This document shows positions 41,386 to 50,086 of a stretch of 50,086 nucleotides of DNA, piece after piece. The position numbers and the translations under genes are program-made. Source of the DNA: Leucobacter komagatae (GTDB lineage: Bacteria > Actinomycetota > Actinomycetes > Actinomycetales > Microbacteriaceae); NCBI RefSeq assembly GCF_000834055.1, contig NZ_JXSQ01000023.1:1-50086 (forward strand), given 5' to 3'. Below the pieces are notes generated by a model. The model ran no database searches, was not told where the DNA came from, and was given only the letters and a program-made list of their open reading frames with translations. Position 1 is the stretch's first letter; every line of letters starts with the position of its first letter.

Positions 41386-44202
41386 ATGGGTATGCAGCTG
41401 CGACCGATTCAACAGCACCGTGCGCGGCGGGTTCTTCGGCGGTGGACGAGCGGGCTCATTGCTGCAGCCCTCGTTGCCGGCGGCGTCATTGCGATGCAAG
41501 CAGGCCTGCCCGTCGAGCGTGCTGAAGCTGCTGAGCTCGACGCTCCCCAGCTCTACAAGATGCAGGGCTTCTACGACCGCATCGACGACGATGTCGACGA
41601 ACTACGCGCGGATCTGGTACTCAAGGTGCCGACCGGGTTTGTGAACCCAGAGACCGGCGCCCTCCAAAGCGTTGACGGGAAGCAGCTTCGGATTGGGTAT
41701 GACTATAGCCCCAGCTCGGTCCGCAACATGAACTACCGGAACACCCTTGTCGGCGCGGCCGGCGCTACTGCCTGGGCGAACAACCGCGACGAGTACTTCA
41801 CCATTCACAGCGTGATTCACTCAGGAAAGAACGACTTCCTCGTGATCTCGATCGAGGGCGATATGGATATCCCCAACAGGGTCGACGCGAACAACTCTGT
41901 CGGCGGCAACAAGACCCCGATGAACTGGTACTTCAGCTACAGCGCAACGGGAGGAACCGGCTGGATCTCCTCGGCGCTGACGGTTGAATCGATCCCGTAC
42001 TACGCGTACTACGGCGGCATGACAGCGTCTGTGAAGACCGGACCGCAAATCAAACTGCAGTGGGACGGCATCTACAGCCTGTGGAGCGGAGACCAGGCGA
42101 ACTGGGGTCAGGTGTTGGACTTTGGCCTCAACGGCCACGCTCCCGGGGTATTCCCCACGAACTCCTTTGCGGTCGACATGGTCAACCACGCGATGGGTAC
42201 AGCTACAAGGGGGCCCGCAGGCTCGGTGAGCGACTCGTACTGGTACGCCTGGGTGCACGAGGACAACACGATCGTCGACACCATCACCCCCTCGCCGATC
42301 CACGTCACCGGGTATCCGCCAAGCAAATCCCGAAACACCGCCACGAACCGCGTGTCGAAGAACATGGTGCAGGGCACGGCGCCCACGCTCGCGTGGACCC
42401 TCGACCAGGCAGCTCAGGGCTTGACTGACCGAGTGAGCCCGCAGGGCGCCATCGATTTCAACGGCGCCGGAGGCAACGGCTACTACCGCTTGCTCGTCTG
42501 GCCTGAGTCACGGAACCCGGAAACGGTGACTGTGGACAACGGTTCACCCGTGATCTCTTACACGGCAGCCGATCTGTTTGACGCAAGCGGCTCGTTGACT
42601 CAACTGGGAATCGACCAGTCCTGGATTCCGGCCTCCGCCTACTACGGGTACCACATCGACCTTCCGGAGGCGCCTGAGATTACCGTCCCGGCCCACGGCT
42701 CGCACACCAACGCGAACACTGCAGTCGAGCTTTCTGGGACGGGAACACCCGGGAAGACGATCACCCTCAAGCTTGCACAGGGACGGACGATTACCAATAC
42801 GAACGACCCGTCGTTGACCACCATCGTGGATGGGGATCACGAGGGGGTGCACGCGGGCGACGTAGTGGTACAGCCGGATGGAACATGGAATTACACCTAC
42901 AGGCCTTCCGCGCCGCTCACCGACGGCGAGTACACCGTCGTTGCCCTTCAGACTGACCAGACGCCGGGAAACTATCACCTGACGAGTCCTCCTTCGAACC
43001 CGAACGACCCAGCCGATCCCACATCGTGGGGCGTCACGTTCACCATGGATACGGTGGCACCGGCAGCGCCGACGATGCTCTGCCTGGCTTCGCCGACCGA
43101 GGACACTACGCCAACGATTTCGGGTGGGAACGCGGAAGCGAATGCAACGGTCCACGTTTCCGAAGCCGAGGAACGCATGGGCGAGGGCATTGTGACCGGG
43201 GCGAACTGGAGCTACACCGTCGATCCTGCGCTGAAGAACGGTACCTATTCGTTCACCGCAACGCAGGTCGACCGCGCCGGAAACGAGTCTCCTCGGAGTG
43301 CTCCGGCCTGCGAGCTGCGTGTCGCAGTACCCGTCGATGCGCTCGGGCAGAAAGTCGTTGCCGAGATCGCCAACCCCGTGCCAGAGCTCCCCAGCGCCGA
43401 CGCGGCCAACTGGGAAGTCACCCTGTCTGACGGCACCGAAACGGTGACGATGAGCCCTGACGAGCCACGTAAGTTGAAGCGCGACACGACCTACACCATT
43501 GGCGAACGACTACGCACTGAGCCAGCACCCGAGACAATCGCGTCTCAGTACACACAGCTCGGCGGGCTTGCCTGTGTTGACGCCAAGGGCGAGGACCTGC
43601 CGACGGGTGTGCTGAACCCTGAAGCTCAGACGTTGAACATTGCCTCCGACCTCGAGATCGCGGAACCGATCTCCTGCTCGGTCACCAACCAGTCGGCGCA
43701 CGTATCGTTGCTGACACAACGGCTTGGCGGCCAGACGTCGCAGCCAGCCGAAGGGTGGGCACTCTCGGGGAGCTCCGCGGGAGCGGCAGACATCTCGTTG
43801 GGCACAGACACACCGCAGTCGCTTGCGAGCCCCGGCTCGTACCAGCTGCAGGCGACTGCACCGACAGGCCTTTCCGTGGTCGGGGTGCAGGCACTCGATT
43901 TGGCCCGGCCGGAGTGCGCCTTCGATGCAGGTGAGGCCGCTGGAGTGCCGTCTGAGTGCTGGGTTGATGTCGCGAAGGATGCCAGCGGCGAGGCCGCAAT
44001 TCCGCAGGGCAAACACAGCGTCTTTCGCATCGTGGCTGCTGCTCCGGCAGACATCCCGCCCCTGCCGCTCACCGGTGGCCTTGGCACGTGGGTGTTCACG
44101 GCTGGCAGCGCCGCAGCCCTAGCCTTCGCCGCAGCGACAATGCTCCGGCGCAGAATCCTGGCGAACCGTATCGCCACATCAAGACTCGAGAGCGGCCAAT
44201 GA
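41386..44202 (+). CDS. Pilus tip adhesin, LPXTG-anchored, cluster 2
   Basis: A 938-residue secreted protein. The signal peptide ends near ...VERAEAAELD (residue ~48). A ~360-residue N-terminal domain rich in Tyr and Trp is the likely head. Two Ig-like repeats follow (around residues 420-540 and 555-640; the second contains DRAGNESPRSAPAC). The C-terminal domain is shared with the cluster 1 tip protein (YTIGERLR, SVTNQSAHVS), and the sorting signal LPLTGGLGTW precedes a membrane segment and Arg-rich tail. The head is unlike that of cluster 1, so the two pili probably bind different things. The ATG at 41386 has GGAAG 6 bases before it; longer GTG starts lack a signal-like N-terminus. Confidence 0.87.
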   Translation: MGMQLRPIQQHRARRVLRRWTSGLIAAALVAGGVIAMQAGLPVERAEAAELDAPQLYKMQGFYDRIDDDVDELRADLVLKVPTGFVNPETGALQSVDGKQLRIGYDYSPSSVRNMNYRNTLVGAAGATAWANNRDEYFTIHSVIHSGKNDFLVISIEGDMDIPNRVDANNSVGGNKTPMNWYFSYSATGGTGWISSALTVESIPYYAYYGGMTASVKTGPQIKLQWDGIYSLWSGDQANWGQVLDFGLNGHAPGVFPTNSFAVDMVNHAMGTATRGPAGSVSDSYWYAWVHEDNTIVDTITPSPIHVTGYPPSKSRNTATNRVSKNMVQGTAPTLAWTLDQAAQGLTDRVSPQGAIDFNGAGGNGYYRLLVWPESRNPETVTVDNGSPVISYTAADLFDASGSLTQLGIDQSWIPASAYYGYHIDLPEAPEITVPAHGSHTNANTAVELSGTGTPGKTITLKLAQGRTITNTNDPSLTTIVDGDHEGVHAGDVVVQPDGTWNYTYRPSAPLTDGEYTVVALQTDQTPGNYHLTSPPSNPNDPADPTSWGVTFTMDTVAPAAPTMLCLASPTEDTTPTISGGNAEANATVHVSEAEERMGEGIVTGANWSYTVDPALKNGTYSFTATQVDRAGNESPRSAPACELRVAVPVDALGQKVVAEIANPVPELPSADAANWEVTLSDGTETVTMSPDEPRKLKRDTTYTIGERLRTEPAPETIASQYTQLGGLACVDAKGEDLPTGVLNPEAQTLNIASDLEIAEPISCSVTNQSAHVSLLTQRLGGQTSQPAEGWALSGSSAGAADISLGTDTPQSLASPGSYQLQATAPTGLSVVGVQALDLARPECAFDAGEAAGVPSECWVDVAKDASGEAAIPQGKHSVFRIVAAAPADIPPLPLTGGLGTWVFTAGSAAALAFAAATMLRRRILANRIATSRLESGQ

Positions 44203-44329
44203 TTGCCGGGCTGGCGTTAGCCCAGCGACCACAAGCTCTCTCGCTCCCGAAGGAACCCCTCCGGGACAACCCAACCTCCGGAATTGCCGCGGAACGGGCA
44301 GCAATCTGCGAAGGACGAAAGGACCAAAA

Positions 44330-45802
44330 GTGAACGCAACAACTTCCACCTGGAAGAGAGTCGGATCAGGAATCGGTGTCGCCGCGCTCGCGCTCGGCGC
44401 GGTAGCTTTCTCCGCCAGCCCAGCGCTTGCGGCCCCGGGCGAGGGCGGTACCGGCACCGTCACCGTGCACAAGTTCGAGCAGCCAGCTGGTGACCTCGGC
44501 GCGAACGACGGCACAGAACTCGAGACATCGGGCGCAACTCCGCTTGTCGCAGGCTTTGCTGCCTGCGCTATCGAGGGTATCGATCTCGGAAAGTCTGCGG
44601 ACTGGGACCGCCTGAGTAACATCACCATTACTCCGGTCGAGGGCGACATCCCCGTCGTGGAGGAGGCCGGCAAGGGCGAATTGACGCTCAAGTGCGGCGC
44701 CGAGCAGATGACGTCGAGCACCGACGGCTCGGCCGCTTTCGAGCTTGACGCCGATCGTGCCTATGTCGTCTACGAGAGCACCCCGGCCGCGAATGCGATT
44801 GCGGCAGCCCAGCCCACGCTGATTACCGTGCCATACCCGGGCAATGGTGCTGCCGGTCAGCCGGTCTGGAACTACCAGCCGCACATTTACCCGAAGAACA
44901 CCGTGGTCGGCTCGGGTGCGACCAAAGACGGTGTGGTCATCGGTAACCAGGTGAGCTTCGACATCACCGTACCGGTGAACCCGCTCGCGAAGGGCGATAA
45001 TTACTCAGAACTGCGCGTCAACGACCAGTTGAAGGGCTTCCTCGAGTACACCTCGGGAAGTGTCGTGCTTGAGGGCAAGGACGGCGCCCCCGTAACGCTT
45101 GACAAGGGCACTGACTACACGCTCACCGAGCCGACCGGAGCGAACGGCGTCGAGGTCGTGCTGAACTTCCTCACCCCTGGCCTCGCGAAGCTTGACGCGA
45201 ACATCGGCGGCAAGATCGTGCTCACGATCAACGCGGACGCTGTCGGAACCGGCAGCACCGAGAACGAGGCAACGATCACCATCAACGGTGCGAGCACCGA
45301 TCCGGGTACCGGCCCGCAGACGCCGGACCCAGAGGAGTTCTTCGCTGGCGCGTACATCCAGAAGCTCGCCAAGAACAAGGGTGCCGCGAGCACGGAAGCG
45401 CTTGCGGGCGCAACGTTCTCGATCGTGACGCTTGACTCAGGCGCGACCGAGTGCCCCGCGGTGATCGACCCTGATGAAACCGTCGTGTTCGCGGATCAGG
45501 TGTCTGCCGCTGACGGAAAGACCCCTTCGCAGGTTGCGGCCGCCGGCAAGTACTGTGTCTACGAGACCGGTGTTCCTGCTGGTTACAAGGGACTGTCGGG
45601 TGGCATGCTGCTTGAGGTGACCGGCGAGGACTCGTCTGTCGACGTGGTCAACACCCAGATCGGTGCAGACGAAGGCGACCTGCCGAGCCTGCCGCTCACC
45701 GGTGCAGCTGGCAGCGTGCTGCTCGTTGCCGGTGGTGCACTGCTCCTGGTCGTCGGTGCGGTTCTTGTGAACGCTCGCCGCAAGCAGAACCAGGCAAACT
45801 AA
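44330..45802 (+). CDS. Major pilin, SpaA-type isopeptide-forming, cluster 2
   Basis: A 490-residue secreted pilin, paralogous over its whole length to the one at 11185. The signal peptide ends near ...SPALAAPGE (residue ~35), the pilin motif WNYQPHIYPKN lies near residue 188, the E-box-like YCVYETGVPAGYKG near 408, and the sorting signal LPSLPLTG near 454, followed by a membrane segment and ARRKQNQAN. The pilin-motif Lys links subunits. GTG start with AAAGGA 6 bases before. Unlike cluster 1 there is no hairpin between this gene and the sortase, which begins 4 bases after its stop. Confidence 0.93.
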   Translation: MNATTSTWKRVGSGIGVAALALGAVAFSASPALAAPGEGGTGTVTVHKFEQPAGDLGANDGTELETSGATPLVAGFAACAIEGIDLGKSADWDRLSNITITPVEGDIPVVEEAGKGELTLKCGAEQMTSSTDGSAAFELDADRAYVVYESTPAANAIAAAQPTLITVPYPGNGAAGQPVWNYQPHIYPKNTVVGSGATKDGVVIGNQVSFDITVPVNPLAKGDNYSELRVNDQLKGFLEYTSGSVVLEGKDGAPVTLDKGTDYTLTEPTGANGVEVVLNFLTPGLAKLDANIGGKIVLTINADAVGTGSTENEATITINGASTDPGTGPQTPDPEEFFAGAYIQKLAKNKGAASTEALAGATFSIVTLDSGATECPAVIDPDETVVFADQVSAADGKTPSQVAAAGKYCVYETGVPAGYKGLSGGMLLEVTGEDSSVDVVNTQIGADEGDLPSLPLTGAAGSVLLVAGGALLLVVGAVLVNARRKQNQAN

Positions 45803-45806
45803 CCCG

Positions 45807-46682
45807 ATGACGATGAGCCAGTCGGATCGTCGTAGCTGGCGGTTCGGCTGGCTCAGCGTCGGTAGCGCGCTCTTCTTGCTTGCCGGGCTGAGCCTGTTGA
45901 TCTACCCCACCGCCGCAGCATGGATATCGCAGAAGAATCAGTCCAACATCGTTTTTGACCAGACCATCGCAAACGCGCAGAAGGCGCAGGCCGAGATCGA
46001 CGAAGCCTTTGCAGACGCGGCTGAGTACAACCGGATGCTCACCTCCGGGGCGATTCTCAGTTCGGGCGCGAACGTTGCCGAGGGTGCCGGCGCCGGTGAG
46101 AGTAGTGCGCTTGACTACTGGAAGATGCTCCGCGGAGACCCCACCGGCACACTTGCACGGCTCCGAGTTCCGGCGATCGACCTTGATCTGCCGGTGTACC
46201 ACGGCACCAGTGAAGCGACGCTCCTCAAAGGCATCGGGCACCTGCAGGGTACGTCGCTGCCGATCGGTGGGGAGGGAACTCGATCGGTCATCACAGGTCA
46301 CCGGGGGCTCGCAAATGCCACCATGTTCTCCAACCTCGATCGGGTCAAGAAGGGCGACCTGTTCAGCGTTGAGGTGCTTGGCCGCGTGCTGACCTATCAG
46401 GTCACCGAGATTCAGGTTGTTGACCCGGACGAGACCGAAGAGATTCGCGCGGTTCCCGGGCAGGATCTCATGACGCTCGTTACCTGCACACCGCTCGGCA
46501 TCAACTCACACCGAATCCTCCTCACAGGAAAGCGCGTCGATCCGACCCCGCAGGGCGAGATCGACGGAATGAACGCTCGGCCAGAGGTTCCCGGTTTTCC
46601 CTGGTGGGCAGTGATCTACTCGGCGGGAGTGTTGGGTATCGGCACCTGGTACTGGCGCTCTGGCTACGCGCGCCGCGCGTAG
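45807..46682 (+). CDS. Class C (pilus) sortase, cluster 2
   Basis: A 291-residue class C sortase. It has an N-terminal membrane segment (about residues 14-36), catalytic His165 (ITGHRGL), Cys227 (TLVTCTPLGIN) and Arg236 (HRILL), with the same spacing as in the cluster 1 enzyme, and a second hydrophobic segment near residues 264-283. It polymerises the pilin encoded 4 bases upstream. It lacks the extra basic tail of the cluster 1 paralogue and ends SGYARRA. Its stop codon is part of a 19-base palindrome that also ends the convergent minus-strand gene. Confidence 0.92.
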   Translation: MTMSQSDRRSWRFGWLSVGSALFLLAGLSLLIYPTAAAWISQKNQSNIVFDQTIANAQKAQAEIDEAFADAAEYNRMLTSGAILSSGANVAEGAGAGESSALDYWKMLRGDPTGTLARLRVPAIDLDLPVYHGTSEATLLKGIGHLQGTSLPIGGEGTRSVITGHRGLANATMFSNLDRVKKGDLFSVEVLGRVLTYQVTEIQVVDPDETEEIRAVPGQDLMTLVTCTPLGINSHRILLTGKRVDPTPQGEIDGMNARPEVPGFPWWAVIYSAGVLGIGTWYWRSGYARRA

Positions 46683-46946
46683 CGCACGGCGAGGTAGAGT
46701 CCGAGCGCGAGGCTCACGATGCCGAGCGGAATGTGCATTGCCGTGCTGAGGCACAGCTGGCCGAGGGTGAACTGCACGAGTTTGTGGCCGAGCAGCATCA
46801 GCGACAGGCGGGGTGATCCGCGAGCCGCCGAGCGCAACGATTGAGGTCGTGACGACGCCGACTGCGGCGACCGGGAGGACTCCGCTCCGCGAGAATGCGA
46901 GAACCGTGCGAGTGGACGCGTAGAATGGATCCCTACGCCTAGACAA
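46664..46946 (-). pseudogene. Small membrane protein gene with apparent frameshift
   Basis: Two minus-strand frames join into one sensible membrane protein. The first runs from a TTG at 46946 (RRRDPFYASTRTVLAFSRSG, then a hydrophobic stretch ending VALGGSRIT). The second continues RLSLMLLGHKLVQFTLG, a further hydrophobic region, and ends VRYARRA. The frames are joined if the GGGG run at 46810-46813 has one base too many. The product would be ~93 residues with two or three membrane segments. I do not recognise the family and the start is weak. It converges with the sortase and is divergent from lysS. It could be a true pseudogene, a sequence error or chance. Confidence 0.4.
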
Positions 46947-46963
46947 CGGAGGAACCCGCCCAA

Positions 46964-48512
<1,549 letters not shown>

Positions 48513-48531
48513 CGTCGAAAATGGTCTCGTA

Positions 48532-48567
48532 GTGGGTCGGTCGCGCACGCGACCGACCCACTTTTTT
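48532..48567 (+). terminator. Intrinsic terminator after lysS
   Basis: A perfect 14-bp stem GTGGGTCGGTCGCG / CGCGACCGACCCAC with a 2-base loop is followed directly by six T. It is the most canonical terminator in the window. Confidence 0.9.
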
Positions 48568-48620
48568 GGGGGTGGGGGAGAACTGGCTGAACGCCCAGGA
48601 AACCCTCGGGAGTAGGCGGG

Positions 48621-48626
48621 TAAGGT
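48621..48626 (+). promoter_or_regulatory. -10 box for leaderless small membrane protein
   Basis: TAAGGT ends 8 bases before the ATG at 48635; no ribosome binding site is visible. Confidence 0.45.
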
Positions 48627-48634
48627 TGGCAATT

Positions 48635-48811
48635 ATGGATAACTGGTGGATGAATGCAGTCTGGTCGCTCACGCCGACCGTGCTCATCGGGATTTTCTTC
48701 TGGATGGTCATGAGGCTGATTCTCCGGGCGGATCGCACTGAGCGCCGTATCTACCGCGAGATCGAGGATCAGGAGCGCGAACGGGCGGGTCTGCCCGCCC
48801 GCGAGGACTAG
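48635..48811 (+). CDS. Small single-pass membrane protein, 58 residues
   Basis: A 58-residue protein with a Trp-rich N-terminus (MDNWWMNAVW), one membrane segment (SLTPTVLIGIFFWMVMRLIL) and a charged cytoplasmic tail (RADRTERRIYREIEDQERER). The layout is typical of conserved small membrane proteins that lie beside lysS in relatives (from memory). The function is unknown. It has a leaderless-type promoter and is separated from lysS by a strong terminator. A longer frame beginning at 48566 overlaps the terminator and is not credible. Confidence 0.7.
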   Translation: MDNWWMNAVWSLTPTVLIGIFFWMVMRLILRADRTERRIYREIEDQERERAGLPARED

Positions 48812-48887
48812 CCCCGAGCTTTTTCGCTACAGTTAATGCAGGCGCGGTACTCCGCGTCGCTTATGCATTTCCAGGGAGAGGGCTCGT

Positions 48888-50086
48888 ATGGAATTCTTCT
48901 CTGGCTGGAATTGGGCCTACATCGGCGCAGCTGTCGCGCTCATCATCGACAACGCGATCCGCATCGTCGCCCTGTTTGTCGTGCCCCGCAACCGCCGCCC
49001 AACGTCGGGTATGGCGTGGCTCCTCGCGATCTTCCTGCTCCCGGTCCCCGGCCTCATCGTCTTCCTCATCATCGGGAGCAACCGCCTCCCTGCCGACAGA
49101 GAAGAAAAGCAGGAGGCGATCAACCGGCTAGTCTCCGGCCTCGCTGAACGCGAGGATCAGGGCCTCGTCTCCGACATTGACGCGATGTCGCCTGCGCTCG
49201 AGAGCGCCGTGCGCCTCGGACGAACGCTCGGCGCACAGCCAATGCTGCGCGGCAACCTCGCGTCTATGACGATCGACTATGAGCTCTCCTTCCGGCAAAT
49301 CGCTGACGCGATTGACCAGGCGGAAGACTACGTGCACGTGCAGTTCTACATTCTCGTTCACGACGACACGACGGACGTCGTCTTTGCTGCAATGCGCAGG
49401 GCGATTGGCCGCGGCGTAAAAGTTCGTGTGATGCTCGACCACGTATCCGCCGTACGCAACCCCGGCCGACGCCGCACGGCGAAGAGCCTGGAAGAGATGG
49501 GGGCGGAGTGGACGTATATGCTTCCGGTGCGCCCGTGGCGCGGTGAATACCAGCGGCCCGACCTGCGCAACCACAGGAAGCTCGTTGTGGTCGATGGCAA
49601 AGTCGGCTTCACCGGCTCACAAAACCTTGTCGATTCGAGCTACAACAAGCGCGGCAACATTCGCAGGGGACTGCACTGGCGCGACATCATGGTGCGGGTG
49701 CAGGGGCCGATCGTGCTCGGGCTTGAGGCCGTGTTCCAGGCTGACTGGTACCTCGAAACCGACAGCTACCTCGAGCAGCTCGACCTCGACACCGTACACA
49801 CGGAGTTCCCCGGGGAACTCGACTGCCAGATTGTGCCGAGTGGTCCCGGGTACGCGTCGGAGAATAACCTGCAGGTCTTCGTCTCGCTGCTCTACGCTGC
49901 CCGGCACCGCATCAGCATCACGAGCCCATACTTTGTGCCTGACGGCTCGATCATGAACGCCCTGCGGGCGGCCACGGCACGCGGCGTGGAGGTTGAGCTC
50001 TTCGTGTCAGAGATCGGTGACCAGGCGCTCGTCTACCACGCCCAACGCTCGTACTACGAGGAGCTCCTCACTGCCGGCGTGCGGAT
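48888..50086 (+). CDS. cls: Cardiolipin synthase (phospholipase D type), N-terminal part
   Basis: 399 residues are visible; the gene runs off the window. Two N-terminal membrane segments (about residues 7-27 and 38-60) precede a phospholipase D fold. The first HKD motif is NHRKLVVVDGKVGFTGSQN near residue 223; the second catalytic motif lies beyond the edge. It condenses two phosphatidylglycerol molecules, or CDP-diacylglycerol with phosphatidylglycerol, to cardiolipin in the membrane. GGGAG lies 9 bases before the ATG, and TACAGT near 48828 could be its -10 box. Confidence 0.9.
   Translation, partial: MEFFSGWNWAYIGAAVALIIDNAIRIVALFVVPRNRRPTSGMAWLLAIFLLPVPGLIVFLIIGSNRLPADREEKQEAINRLVSGLAEREDQGLVSDIDAMSPALESAVRLGRTLGAQPMLRGNLASMTIDYELSFRQIADAIDQAEDYVHVQFYILVHDDTTDVVFAAMRRAIGRGVKVRVMLDHVSAVRNPGRRRTAKSLEEMGAEWTYMLPVRPWRGEYQRPDLRNHRKLVVVDGKVGFTGSQNLVDSSYNKRGNIRRGLHWRDIMVRVQGPIVLGLEAVFQADWYLETDSYLEQLDLDTVHTEFPGELDCQIVPSGPGYASENNLQVFVSLLYAARHRISITSPYFVPDGSIMNALRAATARGVEVELFVSEIGDQALVYHAQRSYYEELLTAGVR

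Overview
The window is dense, high-GC DNA with GTG and TTG starts, many 4-base stop/start overlaps, and several genes whose start lies only 6-9 bases after a TAnnnT -10 box (leaderless transcripts). Together with the order ftsH-folE-folP/B-folK-DUF3180-PH-PH-DUF2520-lysS, this points to an actinobacterium of the Microbacteriaceae. A Leucobacter-like organism is my best guess (inference from gene order and gene content, not a database result).

Layout. 1-3.1 kb: the end of an LPXTG wall-anchored protein made of Glu-Pro-Gly repeats, then a DUF5819/HTTM membrane pair and a leaderless acetyltransferase. 3.3-5.9 kb: a Mn/Zn-type ABC importer (lipoprotein, ATPase, permease). 5.9-10.1 kb: a thiol-redox island (DsbA-like, CcdA-like, thioredoxin, a membrane protein with CPVC) followed by a BlaI-type repressor and an M56 protease; two matching palindromic operators bracket it. 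10.1-16.1 kb (minus strand): sortase-assembled pilus cluster 1 (large Ig-repeat tip protein, major pilin, class C sortase), with a very strong hairpin between pilin and sortase. 16.4-21.1 kb: a small basic protein, a SulP anion transporter, an acyl-lipid desaturase and a CrtI-like FAD oxidoreductase. 21.1-26.7 kb: two very large tandem LuxR-family ATPase regulators whose upstream regions are crowded with short repeated boxes. 26.8-33.1 kb: a short family A DNA polymerase, a cold-shock protein, CueP, NagB, pyrophosphatase, TilS and Hpt. 33.2-41.0 kb: ftsH, the folate operon and PH-domain membrane proteins. 41.2-46.7 kb (plus strand): pilus cluster 2, paralogous to cluster 1, placed between the DUF2520 gene and lysS. 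46.7-50.1 kb: a frameshifted small membrane gene, a frameshifted lysS, a small membrane protein and the start of cardiolipin synthase.

How it fits together. Surface biology dominates: two complete tip-pilin-sortase sets plus another LPXTG protein. The two giant LuxR regulators are the only obvious regulators for them in the window. TACTCA-type boxes upstream of the second regulator recur upstream of pilus cluster 2, and GGGGGAA boxes upstream of the first regulator recur in cluster 1, which suggests (inference) two regulator-pilus pairs. The redox island looks like a self-contained BlaI/M56 regulon. Both frameshifts, in lysS and in the neighbouring minus-strand gene, are explained by one extra base in a 4-base C/G run, so they may be sequence errors.
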